DNA of 64,000 bases from UBA6623 sp965238125 (GTDB taxonomy: Bacteria; Acidobacteriota; Terriglobia; Bryobacterales; UBA6623): positions 1,302,001 to 1,366,000 of the forward strand of contig OZ250179.1 in NCBI GenBank assembly GCA_965238125.1, in the 5' to 3' direction. The translations under genes and the position numbers were made by a program. The notes under the pieces are model-generated. The model saw only the letters and a program-made list of their open reading frames with translations, made no database searches and had not been told where the DNA came from. Each line of letters begins with the position of its first letter. The stretch's first letter is position 1. This document shows, piece by piece, positions 9,730 to 16,617 of this stretch.

Positions 9730-11217
9730 TTACGCGCGCGATTCAAGCAGCTTTCGGAAATGCGGCCCGTAACGAGGATCTCGCAACGCCGACAACGCCT
9801 TCGTCTCGATCTGGCGAATGCGCTCACGGGTCAGAGCAAACTCCTTGCCGATTTCCTGCAAGGTGTGCTCGCGCTCGAAACCGATGCCGAAACGCATCCG
9901 AATCACCTTCTCCTCACTGGGAGAAAGCGTTCCCAAGATCGTCGCCGTCTTGGTATGCACGTCGGACTCGAGTACTCGATCGAGCGGGGAAACCGTCCCG
10001 GTATCCTCGATCAGATCGCCCAACGCCGACTCGGCATCGCGTCCCACCGGCATGTCGATCGACACCGGGGTTCGCGAGATCGAACGCAGCGTTTCGATCC
10101 GGTCGACCGTGGTCTCGAGCTGCGCGGCGATTTCCTGATTCGTCGGCTGACGTCCCAGAGCCTTTTCGAGTTCCCGCAGCGCGCGAACGAAGCGGTTGAG
10201 CTGATCGTTCATGTGCACCGGGATCCGCACCGTCCGCGATTGGTCGGAAAGCGCCCTGGTCACCGCCTGGCGAATCCACCACGTCGCGTAGGTCGAAAAC
10301 TTGAAGCCTCGGTGGTAGTCGAATTTCTCGGCCGCGCGCATCAAACCGATGTTGCCTTCCTGGATCAGATCCAGCAAATGCAACCCGCGGTTGACGTACT
10401 TCTTCGCCACCGAGACGACCAAACGCAGATTGGCTTCCACCAACGCGTTCTTGGCGTGGTCGGTATGCGCCCGGCCTCGCCGGATCCGATCGACCGAGCG
10501 CAGAATCTCCGCGCCTGTCATGCTGAAGCTCTCTTCGAGCTTGACCACGGCGGCCGGGACATTCGTCGCTCCACCCTTCGGTTGCCGCTGGAGCAGACGA
10601 ACCGCGCCCGCCGATTCCAACTCGAACTCATCGGCGAACGTCTTCCACACCTCCGGCCGGAAAGGAAGGTTCCTCACCGCCCGCGAAACGTGGATCTTCG
10701 CCCGTCCGACTTCCCAACTCCAAGCTCGCTTGACGGCCTTGCGCTCGCGCGACTTGGGCCGCCGGGCGCCGAGCGCTTCGAGTTCACCTCGCAGATTGGC
10801 GAACCGCGTCAAGCGACGCAACAGGCGCGTTCGGGCCCGCGACTTCGCATCGGGATCCTCGTCCGCGGTCGGGAACTCCATTAGCCCCCGCAGCGAAATC
10901 TGATTTTCCCGAACCCGCTCGCGTAACGCCAGCAAGCGCTCCCACAACCACGGCGTGCGGGACAACGCGGTCACCATCCGCCGCGAGCCGCGTTCCATGC
11001 GCTTCGCCAAACGCACTTCACCCTTGGCGGTCAGCAGCGGGACCGCACCCATTTCCGTCAAATAAAGCCGTACGCTGTCCTCGGAGGGCGACGCCTCCTG
11101 GGCTTCGTTCCACTCGTAATCTTCCGAGTGTTCTTCGTGCCAGGCGAGAGAACGCACAGCGTCGCCCTCGCCCGCCGCGGCCGGCCCTACCCGGTGCCTC
11201 AATTCGTACACAGACAT
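9730..11217 (-). CDS. rpoD: RNA polymerase primary sigma factor (sigma-70)
   Basis: About 495 residues. Region 1.2 (SVRLYLTEMGAVPLLTAKGE), a basic non-conserved insert, region 2.1-2.4 (LVVSVAKKYVNRGLHLLDLI, GFKFSTYATWWIRQAVTRAL), region 3 (RLNRF-like LNRFVRALRELEKALG) and region 4.2 (LQEIGKEFALTRERIRQIE) are all present, as in primary sigma factors. Region 1.1 is short. An in-frame GTG five codons upstream (11232) is an alternative start; ATG 11217 is preferred because MSVYELRHRV has no long odd leader. A terminator follows directly, and the gene is monocistronic in view. As the housekeeping factor it directs core RNA polymerase to -35/-10 promoters. Confidence 0.93.
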   Translation of the reverse strand: MSVYELRHRVGPAAAGEGDAVRSLAWHEEHSEDYEWNEAQEASPSEDSVRLYLTEMGAVPLLTAKGEVRLAKRMERGSRRMVTALSRTPWLWERLLALRERVRENQISLRGLMEFPTADEDPDAKSRARTRLLRRLTRFANLRGELEALGARRPKSRERKAVKRAWSWEVGRAKIHVSRAVRNLPFRPEVWKTFADEFELESAGAVRLLQRQPKGGATNVPAAVVKLEESFSMTGAEILRSVDRIRRGRAHTDHAKNALVEANLRLVVSVAKKYVNRGLHLLDLIQEGNIGLMRAAEKFDYHRGFKFSTYATWWIRQAVTRALSDQSRTVRIPVHMNDQLNRFVRALRELEKALGRQPTNQEIAAQLETTVDRIETLRSISRTPVSIDMPVGRDAESALGDLIEDTGTVSPLDRVLESDVHTKTATILGTLSPSEEKVIRMRFGIGFEREHTLQEIGKEFALTRERIRQIETKALSALRDPRYGPHFRKLLESRA

Positions 11218-11232
11218 ACTGGTCGCTTTCAC

Positions 11233-11665
11233 TCTGTTAGACGCATCAACGCGGCCAAACGTTGCTGTTTCTCGCGATTCGATTCCCCGAGCCCTTCCGC
11301 TCGCCGCCTCGGTGGCCGCTTACGGGACTCTTCTCTTAACTTAGATCGACAAAACGTCGATGTCGGTTAACGCTTTCGTATACAAGAGGCTGGAAACGGC
11401 AGACCAAGCAGCTTGGCAGCAGATACGCCCCCTCATAATACACCACTATTCCGTGCTGGTCAACACATTACGTCGGGAGATTCTGGGAGATTTCACAACG
11501 TCCCCGCCCTTCTCCCCTCATTCATACCCCCATCTTCGTCCTGGCCAGCCTTCCCTTGCTACCTTGCTAAGATACCTAACTCACTGAAATATAGAACTTT
11601 GCATGGACATCATAGACGCAGCCAGTCCCCCTCCTGCACCGCCGCCATCGCCCCCCGATTAGGAC
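11233..11665. other. Intergenic region between divergent rpoD and marR genes
   Basis: No gene is convincing here; open frames are short and resemble nothing. The region is locally AT-richer than its surroundings (11360-11600) and should hold the rpoD promoter on the minus strand, which I could not place. Confidence 0.5.
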
Positions 11666-11694
11666 TTGACATAAGTATTTACTTGCATATACAA
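11666..11694 (+). promoter_or_regulatory. marR promoter with overlapping operator-like palindrome
   Basis: TTGACA at 11666-11671 and TATACA at 11688-11693 are separated by 16 bp, a good sigma-70 match. TTGCATATACAA at 11683-11694 is a 12-bp near-perfect palindrome (one mismatched pair) covering the -10 element. The identical 12-mer recurs at 12207-12218 before the next gene, so it is a strong candidate binding site for the MarR protein encoded here. Confidence 0.7.
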
Positions 11695-11701
11695 TATAAA
11701 T

Positions 11702-12160
11702 GTGACAGGCCCCGATGCTCCAGCGCCGACGATCGCCCGCGAATGCATCGCTGTCCGGATGCGCCGACTCAATCGCGTGGTGACCAAAATTTACGACGAC
11801 GCACTCCGCCCATTCGGCATCACCACCTCACAAATGAACATCCTGGTCGCCGTCGCTTGCCTGGACCCGGCCCGTCCCGCCGCCCTCGGCCGTGAGCTGC
11901 GGATGGATCTATCCACCCTCAGTCGCAACGCCGAACGCATGCGCCGCAAAGGGTGGATCACCGCCGAGGCCGACCCCAAAGACGCCCGCGCCCGCCAATA
12001 TCGGGCCTCCGCCGCGGGTCGCGATCTGCTCGAAAGCCTGGTGCCCTCGTGGCGGGATGCCCAAGACGCGGCGGCCCGGTTGCTCGGAGCCGAGGAAATC
12101 GCGACTCTGATGGGCGCCGGCGACAGAGTCAAGGCCGTCACGCAGCCGACTTCCGAGTAA
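11702..12160 (+). CDS. MarR-family transcriptional regulator
   Basis: 152 residues, typical MarR size. The winged helix-turn-helix lies at about residues 45-110: ITTSQMNILVAVACLD, ALGRELRMDLSTLSRNAERM (recognition helix) and ITAEADPKDARARQYRA (wing), followed by the dimer helix. GTG at 11702 is chosen because the conserved N-terminal helix (ECIAVRMRRLNRVVTKIYDD) begins before the next in-frame ATG (11759). That start lies only 8 bp past the -10 element, so the message may be leaderless. Two copies of one palindrome, at its own promoter and before the downstream Fe-S gene, suggest autoregulation and control of that gene. Its ligand cannot be read from sequence. Confidence 0.9.
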   Translation: MTGPDAPAPTIARECIAVRMRRLNRVVTKIYDDALRPFGITTSQMNILVAVACLDPARPAALGRELRMDLSTLSRNAERMRRKGWITAEADPKDARARQYRASAAGRDLLESLVPSWRDAQDAAARLLGAEEIATLMGAGDRVKAVTQPTSE

Positions 12161-12206
12161 CCCGTATGCCCGCCCAGACCCAGGAAGACACGCTTACCCA
12201 AAAAGA

Positions 12207-12218
12207 TTGCATATACAA
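12207..12218 (+). promoter_or_regulatory. Second copy of the MarR-type box
   Basis: TTGCATATACAA, identical to 11683-11694, ends 2 bp before the AAAGGAG ribosome site (12220-12226) of the Fe-S gene. TATACAAAT could act as a -10 element with a very short leader, or bound regulator could block transcription from the marR promoter. Confidence 0.6.
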
Positions 12219-12232
12219 ATAAAGGAGCCGCC

Positions 12233-13570
12233 ATGCCACTCAACCTAACCACGGAGATCGATAACCAAAACCAAAGTCGCCCCGGGGACACTCCTCGCGC
12301 ACCCGCTCCCCTTGATTCCTCCCGATTGAAGGAGCTTTACCGCCGGGCCGGCGCCGACGACGTGGGCTTCGTCGAAATCGAGCGCGAGGAGATCGCCGAC
12401 CAGCGTGACGACATCCTCCGCTGTCTGCCTCGGACCAAGACGCTGATCAGCTTCGTCCGCCGTATGAATCGCGAGCCGATTCGCTCCACCGCGCGCTCGG
12501 CGGCGAATCTCGAATTTCATCACAGCGGCGACGATGTCAATGAGACCGCCCGTGAGATTGTCCGCGCACTCGAAGCCGAAGGCGTTCGCGCGGTGAATCC
12601 CGCCATGGGGTTCCCGATGGAGATGCAGCGCTTCCCGGGCAAAATCTGGATCGTTTCGCACAAGCCCGTCGCCGTGGCGGCCGGGTTGGGCCGCATGGGA
12701 ATTCACCGCAACGTGATTCATCCCAAGTTCGGAAATTTCATCTTGCTCGGAACCGTGTTGATCGACGCCGAAGTGTCCGAGACCACACGGCCCATCGACT
12801 ACAACCCCTGCGTGGAATGTAAGCTCTGCGTGGCCGCGTGTCCGGTCGGCGCGATCTCGCCTGAGGGCGAGTTCAATTTCTCGTCCTGCTACGAGCACAA
12901 CTATCGTGAATTCATGGGTGGTTTCACCGATTGGGTGGAACAGGTCGCCGACTCGCCCAACGCCCGCGCCTACCGCGACAAAGTCCGCGATGACGAATCG
13001 GCCTCGATGTGGCAAAGCCTTTCCTACGGGGCCAACTACAAGGCCGCCTACTGCATGGCCGTCTGCCCGGCCGGCGAAGACGTCATCACCCCGTTTCTCA
13101 ACGAGCGAAAACTCTTTCTCGACGACGTCGTTCGGCCTCTCCAACGCAAAGAGGAAACGGTCTACGTCGTCCCCGGTTCCGACGCCGAACAGCACGTCGC
13201 GAAGCGATTCCCCCACAAGACCGCCAAGCGCGTCAACAGCAGCTTGCGGCCCGGCAACGTGGAGCAATTCCTCGCCGGCTTGCCGCTCGTCTTCCAACCC
13301 AACCAATCCGCCGGCCTCGACGCGACCTACCATTTCACCTTCACCGGGAAGGAAGAACGAAAAGTGACCATCTCGATTCGCCATAAGACCGTCGCAGTGC
13401 TCGATGGACATGTCGGCACGGCCGAACTGCGCGTCACGGCCGACAGCGAGGCTTGGATCGGGTTCATACGCAAGGACCGCGGTTTGCTCGGGACCTTGTT
13501 GCTACGCCGGATTCGCCTGCAGGGCTCGCCGAAGTGGTTGCTCAAGTTCGGGAAATGTTTCCCGTCGTGA
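12233..13570 (+). CDS. QueG-like 4Fe-4S protein fused to an SCP2-type sterol-binding domain
   Basis: 445 residues, ATG with ribosome site AAAGGAG. Residues ~25-190 resemble the corrinoid/substrate module of epoxyqueuosine reductase-type proteins (AAGLGRMGIHRNVIHPKFGN). Two 4Fe-4S clusters follow: CVECKLCVAACPVG near 197-210 and YCMAVCPAGED near 280. The last ~100 residues match SCP2/sterol-carrier folds (LRPGNVEQFLAGLPLVFQPN onward). At the position where QueG has its catalytic Asp (VDSAP) this protein reads VSHKP, so it is unlikely to be the tRNA enzyme. Its placement behind a MarR gene with a shared box suggests an inducible redox or detoxification role; the substrate is unknown. Confidence 0.82.
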   Translation: MPLNLTTEIDNQNQSRPGDTPRAPAPLDSSRLKELYRRAGADDVGFVEIEREEIADQRDDILRCLPRTKTLISFVRRMNREPIRSTARSAANLEFHHSGDDVNETAREIVRALEAEGVRAVNPAMGFPMEMQRFPGKIWIVSHKPVAVAAGLGRMGIHRNVIHPKFGNFILLGTVLIDAEVSETTRPIDYNPCVECKLCVAACPVGAISPEGEFNFSSCYEHNYREFMGGFTDWVEQVADSPNARAYRDKVRDDESASMWQSLSYGANYKAAYCMAVCPAGEDVITPFLNERKLFLDDVVRPLQRKEETVYVVPGSDAEQHVAKRFPHKTAKRVNSSLRPGNVEQFLAGLPLVFQPNQSAGLDATYHFTFTGKEERKVTISIRHKTVAVLDGHVGTAELRVTADSEAWIGFIRKDRGLLGTLLLRRIRLQGSPKWLLKFGKCFPS

Positions 13571-13675
13571 GAAACATTCCGTCCGTGCATCTCCAACACG
13601 GACTCAACGGATCAGACTGCGCCGCGTTGCGCTACACTCACGGCAGTCCGGCCCGCGGGGGCTTGGAGGTTTTCC

Positions 13676-15019
13676 ATGTCGACCCTTACGCGCCGCTATT
13701 TTTTCCTAGGAACCGCCGCGGCCGCGGCGCTTCATTCGGCTAATTCGGCCCGCCCGCAATCAGCCGCCGACAAGGTAGTGCTTGCGCTAATCGGCGCCGG
13801 CGGACGCGGCAATGACTTGGCGCAAAAATTCCAACGCATGGAAAACGTCGAATTCAAATACGTCTGTGAGGTCAACGACGAAAACGGCGGCAAGACCATC
13901 GACCACCTCGAATCGGTCACCGGCCGCCGTCCCCAACGCGTGCTCGACATGCGGCGGACCTTCGACGACAAAGATGTCGACGGTGTCGTCATCACCACGC
14001 CCGAGCATTGGCACGCCCTCGCGGCGATCTGGGCCTGCCAGGCCGGCAAGGATTCCTATGTCGAAAAGTGCATCTCATTGACGATTTGGGAAGGCAGAAA
14101 GATGATCGAGGCGGCGCGCAAGTATGACCGCGTTGTCCAATGCGGCACGCAGAACCGCAGCGCTCCTTATACCGCTTCGGGGAAGGAATACATCGACAGC
14201 GGAAAGCTCGGCAAAGTGCTTCAGGTGAAAGTCTTCAATCTCTTGCCGCCCACCGGCGACTGGGCCCCGCTCGAGCCGATCCCCGACAGCGCACCGCCCG
14301 CCGGTCTCGACTGGGACGCTTTTCTCGGACCGGCCCCCGCAGCGCCCTACAATCCCAACCGCATCGCCCACTGGGAGGCCTATTGGGACTACGGCGGCGG
14401 TCCGCTATCGTCGGACGCCAGTCACCAACTCGATCAAGTCCGCATGGTGCTGGGCGACCCGCCTCATCCGCGCGCGGTGTACGCCGCCGGGGGCCGCTTT
14501 GCCGCCGATGACGGCCGCGAAGCTCCCGACACGCAAGCGATCACCTACGATTACGGTGATTTCGTGATGACCTGCGAGAGCGGCACGTTTTCGCCGTATC
14601 TGGGGAAGTTCCGCAACGAAGTGCGCTACGGCACGACCTGGCCTACGTGGAATCACCATTCGACACGGGTCGAGATCTATGGCACCAAGCAGATGATGTT
14701 CCTGGGACGCCATGGCGCCGGATGGCAGGCGGTCGAGAAAGACGGCAAGGTCGTCGCCGAAGACAAGGGACATCACCCCGACAAGTGGCACCAACCGAAT
14801 TTCATCGATTCCATCCGCACGCGCAAGACGCCCAACAGCGACATCGAGCAAGGGCATTACAGCTCCACCGTCATCCACCTGGGCAATCTCGCCTATCGCG
14901 CCGGCAATCAGCACTTGGTCTTCGACGGCGAAAAAGAAAGGTTCGTCGACAGCGACTGGGCCAACGGCCACCTCAAACCGGCCTACCGCAAGCATTACCG
15001 CGTTCCCGAGGACGTTTAA
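13676..15019 (+). CDS. Tat-exported Gfo/Idh/MocA-family oxidoreductase
   Basis: 447 residues. The N-terminus has a twin-arginine signal (LTRRYFFLGTAAAAALHSA). A Rossmann fold follows with LALIGAGGRGNDLAQKF (NAD(P)-binding) and the family motif VEKCISLTIWEGRKMIEAAR, which holds the place of the usual EKP (here EKC). The substrate domain contains WEAYWDYGGGPLSSDASHQ with the active-site His near the end. Tat export implies the nucleotide is bound before export. Such proteins are abundant in Acidobacteriota and Planctomycetota and are thought to act on sugars or glycosides in the periplasm. The exact substrate cannot be given. Two other family members lie at 23825 and 61931. Confidence 0.9.
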   Translation: MSTLTRRYFFLGTAAAAALHSANSARPQSAADKVVLALIGAGGRGNDLAQKFQRMENVEFKYVCEVNDENGGKTIDHLESVTGRRPQRVLDMRRTFDDKDVDGVVITTPEHWHALAAIWACQAGKDSYVEKCISLTIWEGRKMIEAARKYDRVVQCGTQNRSAPYTASGKEYIDSGKLGKVLQVKVFNLLPPTGDWAPLEPIPDSAPPAGLDWDAFLGPAPAAPYNPNRIAHWEAYWDYGGGPLSSDASHQLDQVRMVLGDPPHPRAVYAAGGRFAADDGREAPDTQAITYDYGDFVMTCESGTFSPYLGKFRNEVRYGTTWPTWNHHSTRVEIYGTKQMMFLGRHGAGWQAVEKDGKVVAEDKGHHPDKWHQPNFIDSIRTRKTPNSDIEQGHYSSTVIHLGNLAYRAGNQHLVFDGEKERFVDSDWANGHLKPAYRKHYRVPEDV

Positions 15020-15025
15020 GCTCCC

Positions 15026-15054
15026 AAACCGAGCCGCGCGCGTCAGCAAGCGGT
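15026..15054 (+). repeat. Dispersed inverted-repeat end (family A), solitary copy
   Basis: Contains GAGCCGCGCGCGTCAGCAAG preceded by AAACC and followed by CGGT. The same sequence forms both ends of the three ~220-bp elements at 27430, 28234 and 30005. Here only one end is recognisable, just after the Gfo gene. Confidence 0.8.
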
Positions 15055-15206
15055 CTCCAAATCGATTCCCCGGATGCGCCGAAAGTGGAGATCCCACAAC
15101 AGGACGTTAGGTAGAACTCTCCATACGGCGATGCTACACGCCGAAGCCTGGTAGAAACCGATTCCGGCTCCAATGTTGAACCCAACTCCGCTACACTGAC
15201 CAAGCC

Positions 15207-15911
15207 ATGTGCGGGCGATTTGGATTCACCGAAACGGGTCTATTCCCCGACCGTTTCGATATCGACGACGACGATTTCGAAGCGCTGTCGCTCGAGCCTC
15301 GCTACAACGCCGCCCCCGGGCAAGACCTGCCCGTGATCCACAAACGGGAGGACAAGACTTCGCCCGCGCTTATGCGCTGGGGACTCGTGCCGTCCTGGGC
15401 CCCCGACGCCAAAGCGGGCTACAAGACGATCAACGCCCGTGTCGAAACGGTCGCCCTCCGCCCCGCCTTTCGCGACTCGCTTCAGCAACGTCGCTGCCTC
15501 GTACCCGCCGGCTGGTTCTATGAGTGGAAAAAGGAGGGCGGCCAAAATATACCGCACGTCATTCGCCGCAAGGACCAAGCCTTGTTCGCCATGGCGGGCT
15601 TATATGACGTTTGGCGAGCCCCCCAAGGACAACCGTTGCGGTCGTTCACGATCCTCACCCGCGGTCCGAACCGCCTGCTGCGCGAAATCCACGACCGCAT
15701 GCCGCTGATGTTGCCCCGCGAGCAAGAAAACGAGTGGCTGGCCTCGAAAATACTTCCGTGGGATCAGCTCAGCCGGGTCCCGCTCTACCCCGATGAAGAG
15801 CTCGAAGCCTATCCGGTGTCCCGCCTGGTCAACGCCGTCCAAAACGATTCACCGGAACTGATCCGACCCGTCGACCTCGCCACTGTAGTCCGACAGCGGA
15901 GTCTGTTTTAG
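15207..15911 (+). CDS. SRAP-domain protein (YedK/HMCES family)
   Basis: 234 residues. It begins MCGRFGF, so Cys2 becomes the N-terminal catalytic residue that forms a thiazolidine crosslink with abasic sites in single-stranded DNA in characterised family members. Further motifs are RYNAAPGQDLPV, MRWGLVPSWA, INARVET, CLVPAGWFYEWKK (active-site Glu) and IHDRMPLMLP (His). Length and motif order match the family. The role is protection and repair of abasic sites at replication forks; in the cytoplasm. It stands alone between the Gfo gene and a repeat region. Confidence 0.93.
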   Translation: MCGRFGFTETGLFPDRFDIDDDDFEALSLEPRYNAAPGQDLPVIHKREDKTSPALMRWGLVPSWAPDAKAGYKTINARVETVALRPAFRDSLQQRRCLVPAGWFYEWKKEGGQNIPHVIRRKDQALFAMAGLYDVWRAPQGQPLRSFTILTRGPNRLLREIHDRMPLMLPREQENEWLASKILPWDQLSRVPLYPDEELEAYPVSRLVNAVQNDSPELIRPVDLATVVRQRSLF

Positions 15912-15963
15912 TCCGAGAAACGGGACTCCTCCGGAAATAGGTCCCACGATGTCGAACTCGCCT

Positions 15964-16021
15964 GACGTGGCGCATGCATTCTTGCTTGCCGTACCGGCAT
16001 TCGTGCCGGTATGTCTTCTCC
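15964..16021 (+). repeat. Dispersed hairpin repeat, family B, copy 1
   Basis: 58 bp starting GACGTGGCGCATGCATTCTT and containing the hairpin TACCGGCA-TTCG-TGCCGGTA (8 perfect pairs). Copy 2 at 18847-18904 has the same flanks but a different, still perfectly paired stem, so pairing rather than sequence is kept. Confidence 0.8.
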
Positions 16022-16043
16022 GAAAACGCCTCGACCAAAGCGA

Positions 16044-16095
16044 GTTTTCATGGCGGTATTATGAATGCCGCGCGTTCAGAGAAACGGACTCTTCC
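16044..16095 (+). repeat. Dispersed repeat shared with 63397-63450
   Basis: TTTTCATGGCGGTATTATGA and the following bases through GAAACGGACTCTTCC match the complement of 63397-63450 with a few changes. The 18-bp palindrome seen there is degraded here. Confidence 0.6.
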
Positions 16096-16130
16096 GAAAA
16101 TCCCATTCGAGCGTACGCTGGACTAACGAT

Positions 16131-16176
16131 GTAGCCCGAAAAATCCGCGACGGCTGTAGCCGCGAAGCGGCGACAG
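16131..16176 (+). repeat. Dispersed repeat family E (GCCGCGAAGCGGC palindrome)
   Basis: GTAGCCCGAAAAATCCGCGA then AGCCGCGAAGCGGCGACAG. The palindromic core recurs at 49134-49149 and, complemented, at about 63547-63592 together with the GTAACCCGAAAAAT flank. Confidence 0.7.
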
Positions 16177-16188
16177 GAGCTGTGCTAC

Positions 16189-16238
16189 ACGGCACATGGT
16201 AAACACTTCATGCCGGACACATAGTGAACACTTTCTCC
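16189..16238. mobile_element. Remnant of an IS481-type terminus
   Basis: Two degenerate tandem copies of the terminal repeat (GGCACATGGTAAACAC and GCCGGACACATAGTGAACAC) followed by TTTCTCCTTCC align with the left end of the intact IS481 element at 49164-49215. No transposase sequence follows, so this is a solo end. Confidence 0.75.
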
Positions 16239-16243
16239 TTCCT

Positions 16244-16593
16244 AACCCCGGGTCGTCCGGCGTAAAAGTCCCATACTGGCGAATCTCCCGAATCAACCCG
16301 TCCTCAAATTCATAATGCTCCGAGCCGCGCACCGTGAACTCGCGGTCGTTGTGCCGACCCCGCATCGTCCACTAAATCGCCGAACGCTGCCCATCGTCCA
16401 GCACCGTGTCAAGATGCCAAGTCGCGCCGGCCCATTTGCGAACAATCTTCTCCCAGAACGTACCGATCGTCTCGTGTCCGACCACCGGCGCGTGATTGAG
16501 GTCGTAGATGCGGGCGTCTTCCGTGAAGTGCGCGGCCGCGGCATCGGCGCTACCCTCGTTGCACGAGGCGAGGTAAGCCCGAAATGCGATCAA
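16244..16593 (-). pseudogene. SnoaL-like/NTF2-fold protein with in-frame stop
   Basis: The frame starting near TTG 16593 (FRAYLASCNEGSADAAAAHF, DARIYDLNHAPVVGHETIG, WAGATWHLDTVLDDGQRSAI) matches the SnoaL-like polyketide-cyclase/NTF2 fold used by small enzymes and binding proteins. An in-frame TAG at 16369-16371 interrupts it; the same frame then continues WTMRGRHNDREFTVRGSEHY, EFEDGLIREIRQYGTFTPDD, the expected rest of the domain. The 3' end runs into the IS481 remnant (CVRHEVFTMCRV), so the C-terminus is also altered. It lies just downstream of the E1 gene on the same strand. Confidence 0.78.
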
Positions 16594-16617
16594 GATTGCT
16601 CACAACAAATCCGGCAA

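Noticed and set aside
11360..11587. Small open frame between rpoD and marR
   Set aside because: No conserved features; lies in the region expected to hold promoters.
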